This document shows positions 20,445 through 30,700 of a stretch of DNA of 32,602 nt, piece after piece. The notes under the pieces were generated by a model. It was not told the origin of the DNA. It saw only the letters and a program-made list of their open reading frames with translations, and searched no databases. Source of the DNA: Blastocladiella britannica. Lineage: Eukaryota > Blastocladiomycota > Blastocladiomycetes > Blastocladiales > Blastocladiaceae. The translations under genes were made by a program, and so were the position numbers. Position 1 is the stretch's first letter; each line of letters starts with the position of its first letter. The DNA lies in NCBI GenBank assembly GCA_025349905.2, contig MU624629.1, forward strand, positions 5,971-38,572. The letters run 5' to 3'.

Positions 20445-22474
20445 ATGACCGTATCACGCACCCACGTAGCAGTCCTGCTTCTGAGCTGCGGCATGGTCTG
20501 GGGCAACTACCACTGCTACGACTTGCCCGCGGCGTTAGCCCTCCCGCTACGCGCGCACCTTCGATCCACGCCCGCCGTGTTCCAATGGCAACTCAATGCC
20601 ATGTACACCGCATACTCGCTGCCCAACCTCGTCTCCCCGCTCCTCGGCGGCCTATTAATCGACCGGCTCGGAACCGAGACCACCACCATCGCGTTTGCAG
20701 TGACGGTCGCGGTCGGTGCAACCCTGTTCTGGATCGGAACTGCAACGCGGCTGTTCCCTTTGATGATGGTAGGCCGAGTTTTGGCGGGACTGGGCGGCGA
20801 GTCGCTGGAAGTGGCCGGAACAACCGTCACAACCGAATGGTTCGTGGACGCAGGGTACTTATCGGCGGCGCTGGCGATCAACCTGTCGACGTCGCGGATC
20901 GCCGCCGCTCTGCAGGATATCGTGTCGCCGTGGCTGGCCACCGTGGTGGCTCCTCCATCGGTGGATGGCGATGACGGGTCGTGGGTCCGTGGGGCTCCAT
21001 TGCCGGCGCTCCTGGGCGTGGCCGTCAGCGTGGTCTCGGTCGCGGCCGCTGTCGCACTGATCCGGACTGACTCGGCGGCCGCACGGACGCGGGCTGGATT
21101 GCGGCCCGAGTCGCCGGCCGATGTGCCGCTGCTCGTGGACGACGATTTGGAGCCCAGCGCGCACGGTGACCGTCGGTATCAACAGAGTTCCAACCATCCG
21201 ACAGTCTCGCAAATGATTTCGCCGGTGCTGCTCCAGCGATCGCCCGTTGCGCCCGTTGCGTCCAATGCCGACGACGACGATGACAATGGGACCGTGAGTG
21301 GACTGAGTATGGCGCCCAGCTCGTCCAACCAAACCCTGGTCAGTCCTGTCGGGGGTACCCGAGCACTTCCCAAGGGCCATGTTATTGCTTCTCATGGCGA
21401 CAAACCAGCGATGGACCGCACAGCAACAACGACAACCGCCACGGCAGTGCACGCGTCATCGTCCGACGCTGCAAGTTTACCTGACCACGCCGCCACTGAC
21501 GACGATGCCACTGATCGGCCGCTGCTCTTGGGCCTCTCGGCCTCGTTCTGGGCACTCTGCGCATTAACCGTGCTGCTGTACGGATCGACCATGCCGTTCA
21601 TTCACATTTCGTCCGACGGTACGACGAAAAACACCTTTTCAAGTTCTCTGGCACGTCAAATTAAGATACATATACATCAGTGATCCAGTCCAAATGGTAC
21701 TCAGGCGATGCTGCGCGCGCCGGCGCCGCCATGGCGATCCCAGACCTGACGTGCGCCGTCCTAACCCCTCTCCTCGGCCTCCTAGTCGACCGCACGCGCG
21801 TCCCACCGGCCCTGTTCTTGCCCTTGGCATCGGTGCTGCTAGTAGCAGGCCACGCGATGGTCTTTGTATTCCCCCCACTCTCATCCCCATGGCCCGCACT
21901 CCTGGTCATTGGCACGGGAAGCGCCGCGTTCGCCGCCACGTTGTGGCCCGTGGTGCCGCTGGTCGTCGCCGACCGCCAATTGGCCACCGCATACGGCGCC
22001 ATGACCGTGGCGCTGAACGTGGCGCTGGCGGGCGTGCCGTTGATGGTGGCTGCCGCGACCGGCGCTGCAGCTACTACCAGCGATCCGTGGAAGTACACGG
22101 GCTGGCTGTTCCTGAGTATGGCCGCGGCCGCGGGCGTCGCCGCAACGGGTATGCTGGCGTGGGACGCACGGTACGGGTCGGGGATTTTGGTGGGTCGCCG
22201 TCGCCACGCAAAGGGAACGGGGACACTTGGGTACCGCGACGAGCGGGTGGCGATCCTGGGGTCTGAGGTTCGTGCGGACGGCGCTGTGGGACGGTACGAC
22301 GACAGCCATCCGTTTGGCGGGCTTGGCGGAGGTGGTACCGATCACGGTGGCGGCGATGTTGGTGGAGGAGGCGGCGCCGGCCCTGCGCATCGGAGGCCAA
22401 GGGTCCGGTCGGGAACGGCCGGTGACGATCACGAGTGGAGCTTGGGGGATCCGGACGCGGCAGCTGACGTTTGA
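20445..22474 (+). CDS. MFSD1: MFSD1-like major facilitator transporter
   Basis: Exons 20445-21618 and 21681-22474, with a 62-bp intron, give 655 residues. The first half has six hydrophobic spans with MFSD1 signatures: GNYHCYDLPAAL near the first helix, LVSPLLGGLLIDRLG, and GRVLAGLGGESLEVAGTTVT. The second half carries CAVLTPLLGLLVDR, FAATLWPVVPLVVADRQLAT and AYGAMTVALN, all typical of MFSD1. Animal MFSD1 is a lysosomal dipeptide exporter; a vacuolar or lysosomal role here is inferred. Between the two halves lies a hydrophilic loop of about 150 residues (about 207-359), rich in Ser, Asp and Thr, far longer than usual. The C-terminal tail is Gly/Arg-rich. The splice restores the segment PFIHISSDVIQSKW at the start of helix 7. 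Confidence 0.85.
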
Positions 22475-22483
22475 TCCTGTACT

Positions 22484-22489
22484 ATAAAT
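22484..22489 (+). promoter_or_regulatory. Candidate TATA box of the chimeric receptor gene
   Basis: TATAAA lies 10 bases past the MFSD1-like stop and 182 bases before the receptor ATG. A poly(A) signal for the upstream gene (AATAAA, 22576-22581) lies downstream of it, so the upstream transcript would overlap the receptor promoter. Function is inferred from position only. Confidence 0.25.
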
Positions 22490-22670
22490 GGGAAGTCCGA
22501 ATTCATCCTTTTGGCATTCCATGTGACTGGAAAGCAGTTATTTCCCACAAAACTGGATATCTCTTCTGGTTTTTCAATAAAACCTCATTCCCCATTGCAG
22601 ACCACAAAATATTACAATATTTTCTTCTCTTGGTTTCGATTTCCAGAAATCAAAAAGTCGAGCTACAAAA

Positions 22671-25600
22671 ATGGTAAAAATACGCCAAGCGCGATCAAGC
22701 GCCACTTGGCCACTGTTGCTGATCCTTCTTGCCCTGTCGGCGGCGACTAGTTCGTTGATCTGGTTCTTGTTGTTGTGCAGTAAAAGGATCACTAACCCAT
22801 AAATAACAGGTATTCAAGCTCGATCGACAGTGCGCGTATTGCTCGCTGGATGTCCGTTTCGTCCTTCCTCGTTGGATCGCCTCTTATGGCTTCATTTTGA
22901 TTGTAACAATTTCTCTCATACAAGTTATGTTTTGCAGTACCATCAACCATCAACACTGCAAGTGAAGCAGCGTACCTGTACTCGCTTGCGAATGTGTGGT
23001 CTGCCACCAGCGGCATTGATCTCACGTTCCAGTGGAATGTACGCACTCAGCAATCGAGCTCTGGAAAATCAAACACTCACATTATAAACAGACAATTGCC
23101 GGAGTGGCCAACGACACAGCGTCCAACTTTGGCTGGGACACGCTCACCGTCTTCAACAATGCCAACAAGGCGGCCACGGCCGGATCGGCCGACATTGTCA
23201 TGTTTGACGGCGTGTACACGGGCATGATGGCGCCGTTGCTCAAGAACCTGTCGCCGCTGATCCCTGCCGCGTCTGTCGCGGCACACATGCCACAGGCGGT
23301 GGCAGCGTCTACGGTCGCGGGAAAGCTGTACGCGTTGCCCATGACCCTGGACGTTGCGCTACTGTATTACCGCATGGACGTACTGCAGCGGAATGGGTTT
23401 ACGGCGCCGCCGACCACCGCACGTTTTCACATTTTTTTTTACATTTGAATGGATCCCCTCACACAATGCCGTAAAAAAAAAAATAGTGGGACGCCATGGG
23501 ATCCATGCTCTCGACGATTGTATCCGCCGAAAAGGCGCGCAACCCAGCCATCATGGGTTTCCTCGGCCAGTTGCGCGGGTACGAGGGCTTAACGGCGTTC
23601 ACGACCGAGTGGCTCGCGTCCGTCGCCAACACCACCTGGCTCACCGACACCTTGGGCTTGCCGACGGGTCCCGCCGGTGCCAAGAAACAAGTGGCGCTGG
23701 ATGCAATGACGCGGCTTCGTACCTGGATCACGAGCGGAATCATTGGCGCGCCTGCCATCATGTGCGACGAGCAGTACTCGGCCGATTTCTGGGGCCAGGG
23801 GAACGCAGTGGTCATGCGGCACTGGAACTGGATGCCGGCGTACTCGGGATCGGTCTCGTTCCCGTGGGTGGCCGCACCGTACCCGGGATCCATCAGCGCG
23901 CTCGGTGGATTGGTGGCGGGAATTGTGGATAGTACGACGGACGCGGCGGCGGCGGCGGCCGCGTTGCAGTTCTTGGCTTCGGCGCAGATGCAGACGGCGC
24001 GCGCGGTCAACAGCGGGATGATTCCCACGATCCCGGCGCTTTGGTCCGGTAAGTTTTTGCCTTTCCTTTTCGTTATGCCGTTCTAATAACAGCTTGATCC
24101 AAAGATCCAACCGTATGCAATGCGATCCAGATCTGCGATAAAATCAAGGCCATGAACGTATGTACCTCACTCCTTTGGGACAAAATACAGGAAAGAAACT
24201 CATCGCAATAGAAGTGTAGTTTGTAGCACGACCGTCGGTGCCGGCCGGGTCCCAGTACCTGACCATCTCCTCCTTGATTTGGTCCAACTGGGTCAACATG
24301 CTCAACGGACAGCAAACGCCCGCGGTGGCCCTGGATTCGGTCAACTTTGGAATCGGCCAGACCCTCGGAATCGACCTTCTCGGCCCGCCAACCAACATTG
24401 ACCGCACCAACCCGATCGCGCTGTTTATCTTTGTGGTGTGCGCGATCGGCCTGGTTCTGACATTCCTGGTGACGATGTACATTGGCGCAGGCCGCGCAGG
24501 CCTGCCACTCCCGGTCCGCGTCAAGTCGTCGATCCCGCCCGCGCTGCAATGCACGCTCCTGGCCGGCATCGCATTCGCGTTCATGGTCCCCATGGTGTAC
24601 ACTGGCATCCCCACCGCCGTCCAGTGCTCGCTGCAGCCGTGGCTGGCGACGCTGGCGGTGGTATTGCCGGTAGCCGCGGTGGCCGCGTACCAGCAAGCGG
24701 TGTTGATCACCTGGCGCAACCCGTACGCGCGCACCGTCGCCGAGTTTGCGCTCATCCCACTTCGCCCGTTGTTGGTCTTGGTAGCGGCCGCCACGGCGGT
24801 CGCAGTACTCCCAGTATTGGTATGGACGGCCGCGGCGCCGCGCGTTCCCATCACCGTCAATCTCGGCGCGTCGCGGTACATTGCATGCGAGTCGGCGGCG
24901 TCGCCCACGTTCGAACTGGTGTTGTCGGCTCTGACGTACGCGATCTGCGCAATCGCGGTCGCGGTGGCGCTGGTGTCGGCGTACTCCTCGCGGCTCGCGG
25001 TGCGCCGGTTTCCGGAAGTCAAGAGCACTGCGTTTGCACTGTCTAATGCGGCGTTGCTTGGCGTCGTTGCGGTATGTGTCTCCTTTTTTAATTATGATCA
25101 TTGAACTCACTGATTTCATTTTCAGCTCCCACTCAGCGGGTACACGGCCCTAGGCCAGTCGCTGCAATACCTGATCCTGAGTCTCGGGATCGTGATCTCG
25201 GTGTGGACCATGCTCGGCGCGCTGTGCATTCCGACGGTCATGGCGGCCTTGCACCAGAAACGCCGGGGCAATACCAAGGGCGACAGTTCCGCGTCCCGCT
25301 CCAATAACAACAACAAGAACTCTGACAACCCGTCATCGTCCCCGAGCCACGCGACCCGGTCGGCGACCGAGTCCAAGGCACCCAGGGCCAGTCGGCAAGG
25401 GTCCATCAGCAAGACATCGGCTGCTGTTGCCGGAGCACGCACCGGTAATACTGGCGGTGTGAGCGGAAGCACGGGCGGAATCGCGCTGGAGCGCGAGGGG
25501 ATCGTCGGGTACCGGTCGTCTCGGTCGCGGTGGTGGAAGTGGGCGGCGCGGTGGCGCGGCGCACGCATGATTGTGTTTCCTGCACAGGGGATCGTGGTAT

Positions 25601-26216
25601 TTGAGCCGGTGGACGCGGTCCGTTCCCTTTTCTTTGAAACACTCAACGTGTACTTACAACTGTGGATCTTGTATAGATGGACAGCACCGACATGGGCGAC
25701 GTGATCGGCTTAGACGAAATCGCGTCCGTTGCAGTCCTCAATGCATCTGGCATCCCCACTCCCACTCCGACGGATCCCTCCTCCGACTCACCCGACTCAC
25801 CCACATCCCCCGCGGCCCTCACTGGCACCGAGTCCGCCACCCCGACCGTGCATGAGGTGAAGGTCGTGATTACCATCAAGAATCTGCCGCTCGAGTACGA
25901 GATCATGGCCCCCTCGCGCGCCGAGGCATTGCAGTGGGAGGCCACGTTGCGTGCGGCGGCAGCGTCGTCGGTGTCCATGAGTTCGGTACCGTTGGCAGGA
26001 TCGGCAGCGCAGCCGCCCATGTTGCAATTAGGCGGGAAAGATGATCGCAAACGCAAGTTGGCGTCGGCGACCGCGTCGGTGATTGGCACCGCGACTGTTT
26101 CGCCGCCACAGCCGCCGCCGAGCATTCCGGTCGGTATGGTCATGGTTAATAGCGCGAGTTTTGGGACGGATGCGCTGGGGCGCCGGGTCAGTGTGGTGGT
26201 GGATGACGGCGTGTAA
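22671..26216 (+). CDS. Chimeric receptor: sugar-binding protein ectodomain, class C GPCR core, PH-like tail
   Basis: Nine exons: 22671-22749, 22810-22851, 22938-23038, 23092-23418, 23487-24048, 24105-24157, 24220-25071, 25126-25617 and 25677-26216 (1015 residues). Residues 1-27 are a signal peptide (PLLLILLALSAATS). Residues about 33-440 match bacterial family-1 solute-binding proteins of the trehalose/maltose class: LYALPMTLDVALLYYRMDVL, APPTTWDAM, AVVMRHWNWMPAY, then PTIPALWSDPTVC and FVARPSVP. Residues about 452-710 form seven helices with class C GPCR features: Cys524 before helix 3 (VQCSLQPWLATLA), LITWRNPY after it, Cys611 in the second extracellular loop, FPEVKSTAFALSNAALLGVV in helix 6, and helix 7 ending IPTVMAAL. 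Residues about 804-930 resemble a PH domain: WWKWAARWRGARMIVF, a disordered Pro/Ser insert, then APSRAEALQWEATLRAA. Intron 4 uses GC-AG. The first two introns are the least certain. A surface sugar- or solute-sensing G-protein receptor is inferred. Confidence 0.82.
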
Positions 26217-26253
26217 GTGTCGTCCATCTTGGATCTTGATTGGACTTGAGTTG

Positions 26254-26259
26254 AATAAA
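26254..26259 (+). terminator. Poly(A) signal of the chimeric receptor gene
   Basis: AATAAA lies 37 bases after the stop, inside the 193-bp gap to the convergent mitochondrial gene. Confidence 0.45.
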
Positions 26260-26409
26260 GGCAGTCACGTATAAGTATATTCCACGGTCATGGCCGAGTG
26301 AAGGGGTACGAGGGGAAATAGAAAGGTACGATTCCGTTTCCCACGCCCCGTCAACCATATCTTCGTTTGGTTTCCTCAATTTCAACAACAAAAGCAAATA
26401 CCCTCGGCC

Positions 26410-27576
26410 TTACTGGGACGAAGAAGGCGAGGTAGGCTTGGCCGCGTCCACAAACTCGGCCTCCTCGGGCACAGCGATCCGCGGCCCGTCGCCGACCTGC
26501 ACCCACTTGACCACGACGCGGTCCGTAGCCGGGTTGGTCGCGGCGGCCGGGCGCGCGACCAGCGACCCGGCGGCGCGGATCGGCACCGACTGACCCGTTG
26601 ACGCGACGGCGTCAAACTCGATTTCCAAGTCGGACCGCACCACGGCCGCAGCATCCGATCCAGTCCGGACCGACGCAAACGACTCGGACGCGGACCGGAA
26701 CGGGCCAAACGAGACCGTGGGGGCGTTGATCGGCGTGGCGTCCGACAACGTGTAGTCATTGACGTCGACGGCCGCCAGGACTGCGCGGCGCACGGCCGCG
26801 TCTTGGACGACGAACGCGGTGGTGGCCGCCTGCAGCAAGTGCGGGCCCGACACAAGGCCGAGCGTCCGCGCGGCGTGCGTCGACCACCGCAGCACCCGCT
26901 GCATGTCGCCGTCGGTATTGCGGAACCCGCCGGCCGCCGACCGCAGCACCGCCGACACTGGGTCGGTGGCCGCGAACGGGCCCGAGCGCATCAGCGGCGA
27001 CCGCGCGGCCGCGGCGTTCCACGGCTTCACCTGAGGCGACCACGCGGCCGCATCCGACGGCCCGCCGTACGCCTGGTACCCGCCGTTGTTGGGCGGGAAC
27101 TGAATGTCGAGCCAGTTGCGCGTCAGCCGGTACGCGCCGAACCCGAGGCCGCCGCCCACGATCAGGAAAAACAGCGGCTTGGTCAGCGAGAACACCATCA
27201 CGCCGGCGCCGACCGACACGCCGACCTTGGCCAGGTTGCGCAGGCCGCGCTCGCGCGGGTAGCCGTGGCGGTACCGGTTGCCGTACCGGCCACCATAGTA
27301 AGACGAGTTGCAGTTGTTGGGATCCGAGGACGGCGATTGCGACGACGACGGTGACTGGTTGTACTCGTTAAAGTGGCGGTGGTGGTACGACCGCACAGCC
27401 GTCGTGACGGACGTGGTGGTGGCCGGCGCTGCAGCACGCAAAGTGGACGACTGCAGGTGCAGCGACGAAAAGGGCCGCAGCAGCACGACCGAGGCGGGAC
27501 GCGTCGCGGTCGCGCTGGCAGTGGCCGACACCAGAGCGGCGCGGAGGGGAGTACGGGAGGCAAGAGTGGAAAGCAT
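26410..27576 (-). CDS. Unknown mitochondrial membrane protein
   Basis: A single open frame of 388 residues, ATG 27576 to TAA 26412. I do not recognise the family. The first 60 residues are rich in Arg, Ser, Ala and Thr with no acidic residue (MLSTLASRTPLRAALVSATA), a strong mitochondrial presequence pattern, and VRSYHHRHF could follow the cleavage site. Residues about 115-150 are hydrophobic and glycine-rich with a central Lys-Pro (VMVFSLTKPLFFLIVGGGLG), a possible two-span hairpin. The C-terminal part, about 185-375, looks globular, with beta strands carrying alternating hydrophobics (TVSFGPFRSASESFASVRTG, RVVVKWVQVG). This suggests an inner-membrane protein with a soluble domain on one side. 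It lies 166 bp downstream of the Cdc11-like gene on the same strand. Confidence 0.75.
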   Translation of the reverse strand: MLSTLASRTPLRAALVSATASATATRPASVVLLRPFSSLHLQSSTLRAAAPATTTSVTTAVRSYHHRHFNEYNQSPSSSQSPSSDPNNCNSSYYGGRYGNRYRHGYPRERGLRNLAKVGVSVGAGVMVFSLTKPLFFLIVGGGLGFGAYRLTRNWLDIQFPPNNGGYQAYGGPSDAAAWSPQVKPWNAAAARSPLMRSGPFAATDPVSAVLRSAAGGFRNTDGDMQRVLRWSTHAARTLGLVSGPHLLQAATTAFVVQDAAVRRAVLAAVDVNDYTLSDATPINAPTVSFGPFRSASESFASVRTGSDAAAVVRSDLEIEFDAVASTGQSVPIRAAGSLVARPAAATNPATDRVVVKWVQVGDGPRIAVPEEAEFVDAAKPTSPSSSQ

Positions 27577-27742
27577 TTTTTTTTTGGGGAATTAACGCTG
27601 ATCCAACGAAGGAGAAACGAGGACGCGTCGCGTCTTATTAGGGTCGTCGACTCGTTGTCCCGACGGGATCGACCAAATGACTGGTAGGAATGGATTTTGA
27701 TTTTAAGTTTCGCAAGTTTACGTGGCAGTCCCGGCGGCGGGC

Positions 27743-30700
27743 TCAAGTACCTGGGCCGCTATGATCACACCATGTTGCCGCCGACCCTGCCCGGGGGCCA
27801 GACCGCGCCATAACTTGCGCCAGCGACCGCTCCATGCGCGCGTACCGTGCCGGCGCACCCGCGCGCTGGTCGGCCGTGATGGCGATCCAGTCGAGCTCCC
27901 GCAGCGACGCGCGCAAGTGGTACAGCACCGCGGTGCGGTAGCACGCGCGCTTGACCAGCGTCGAGTCGTTGAGCTGCTGCTCCTGGTACTGCTGGTCGGC
28001 CACCGCCCATGCTGCCTTTTCGTCATCATCTTCATTGACATCAACCGGGTGAGGGTGATGCGACGACACGCCAGGAGGCGACATGACCAAGTTCGGGTAA
28101 AACAGTGCCGTGAGCGGGTTCTGGCGCAGATCCAGCACCTCGAGCCGCGTCAAGTGCCCGAGGTACCCGACCGCTTGGAAGAAATCGCCCACGTCGTTGC
28201 TGCGCAGCGACAGCCACCTCAGCCGGCGCATCTTGGCAACGGGCGCCAGGTCCGACAGACAGTTTTGCGACAGGTCGAGGCGGCGCAGCGCGGGAACATG
28301 GCGGGCCATGCGGGTTGGGAGCGCTCGGATCCCGCACCCGGCCAGGTCCAGGTGCACGAGCTGGTACATGTGCGTCATGCGGTCCAGGGGTGGGAGCCGC
28401 GGGTTGTTGCGCAGCGACAGGCGCGCTGCCGTCTGCAAGGTGCTGTAGTCGAATGAATCATCATCATTGCTTTCGGTGTCCTTGTCTGTGGACGACGCAA
28501 ATAGGGACGATCGCGTCGGGGGGAGTAAATGCGACTGGCACGCGAGCTGGACGTGATCCACCGAGTCTAGGTCCGAGAGGTCGAGCGAGCGCACCTGGTT
28601 GCCGTCCAAGTTGATGCGTCTGAGACTGGGCCAGTGGGTGGCGACGTCGGCCACTTGGGTGACCAGGTTATCGGCCAGCGACAGCGACTGCACGCGCGCG
28701 TGGCGGCCCAAAAACGTGCCCAGAAGCCCATTGGCGTCCAGGACCAGCGTGCGCAGTTTGGGCATGGCCACGTCAAGCGAATCACTCACCGTCTCCACCT
28801 GGTTGCCCGTCAAATCCAGCTCGACCAGCGCCGGCCACATTGCCGCGCCACCATGCACCTCTTCATCGCCACCAAGCGACGCAATCCGGTTCCCACGCAA
28901 GTGCAGTACCTGCAACGCCCGCATTCCCGGCACCGCCGCCCAGCTGGCGATCCCGTTGCGGTCGGCCTTGAGCACGCGCAGGTGCGGCAAGTGCGCGCAC
29001 CCAATCAGGTCGTCGACGTGGTTGCCCGAAATATCGAGTTCCTGGAGCCCAGCCAGGTGGTGCAGCGACGTGAGCGTGGAGAGCCGGTTGTCGGCGACCG
29101 CCAGGTGCGTCACGGTGGTCGGAGTGCCCTCCAGGTACCGCAGCCGCGAGCGCACGCACCGCAGCCACGACAGGTGCGGCGCACACTTGTCCAGCCCCTC
29201 GAGCGTGTCCAGATCAAACCCGCTGAGGTCGAGCTCGGCCACGTGCGCCAGAGTGGACCATACGGGTCGCCCGCCCATCAGCGCTAACAGCGCTTGCGCT
29301 AGTTGGCCGTGCACGGGTTCATCATGAGGCGGTGATGACGTTGTTGGAGGTGCGTCATGTGATCGCGGTCCCGCCGAGGCGGGCGTGTCGGGTGGCATGA
29401 CATAGGGCGGATCTTGCAGTGGGGTGATCATGGGCGGGGGTGAGGATCTCCTTCCAGCGAAAGCAGTGGACTTGGCGGTTGCCGGAGTGGGTTTCGTCGG
29501 CGTTGGCGTCAATGACCGACCCACTGTACTCGAGTGCAGCGACGATAGACTTGGCTCGGACGCACCGCTATGCACGACATTTGTATTAGCAGCGGTGGAA
29601 TGCGAGGTCGGGGGCAATGCGAGTGGCGAGCGGTCTCCGTGCGTCGCGCGCATGAGCATGGCCAGTCGCTCGCCAAAGTTCAAGGGAGGAGGAGGCGATT
29701 CGCTGCGCAAAGACCACGGCGCAGGTGCTGGAGGAGATTCGCCTGCACCTGCACGCTGATCGTCCTTGTCGCCAAAAAAAGACACGTTTTCCAGGCTGAG
29801 GAGGGCGTCGTGCAAGGGCATGGGCGTTTCCTCGGCCGCCAGCCGCGCTTCAATGTGCCGCTTGACCGCGGTCATGGTCAGTTGCGCCGCGGGTGTCTGA
29901 GGGTCGCTGCTGGCCACGGGCGGCTGCGACGGGCGAACCGGCGTTGCTACCGGAGATGGTTCCGGCGACGAAAGACCCGAAATGGCGCGAGGCGATGACG
30001 GAGGAGTGCCATTTCGTGGAGTGCCTCCCTGATCCAGAGGCAGAGGTTGCCTTGCTGCATCGCGGCCGTGGTGCAATGTGCTCACACCCGATGACATGGT
30101 CTCGTCCATCGCAGCCCCAGAGCGATCCTCCTCCTCCTCCTCCTCCGCCTGGTGGTGCAACGAGTCTATGCGCCCTGTCGAGTCGTCGGTGCTGCTGTAG
30201 TCGGCCGCCGAGACCCGAATGTCCTCGTAGCTCGGCGCCATGACCCCAAGCGGGTCCTGCGGGCCGTGGGGGTGGTCTTCGGGATCGGGCAGCGGGCCCA
30301 GGTCGGCGGTGGTCAGTCCGACAATCACCACGTCGTCATCGAGCGTTGGCTGCTCTTGTTTCTGTTGCTGTTGTTGTGACGCAGGTGCAAAGATGGAGAG
30401 GCTGCGTGGAAGGGCGGATCGCGAGCCAAATCTGAATATGGAATCTTGAGTGAGCGGCAATTACACTCGAATCCAAAGAAGTTGTGCGAACCGGCTGGCC
30501 TGGTGCGAGTGGGATAATGAAGTCGACTGTGGTGCATCTGGAGGAGCAGGCCTGTTATTTCTAAAAGTGAGCCCAAAAAAAAAAGTGTCCCAACCACGTA
30601 AACAACGCGCAAGTAAAAAGTACCGATCGCGCGAGCTACTCTTGTGTCGTGGATCCGACGAGGTGGCCGACGAGGCAGAGTTGCGCTGCTGTCGCTGCTG

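Noticed and set aside
28599..29327. Long plus-strand open frames opposite the Cdc11-like gene
   Set aside because: They are mirror frames of GC-rich leucine-rich-repeat codons, Arg/Ser/His-rich with no family motif, while the minus strand shows clear repeats.
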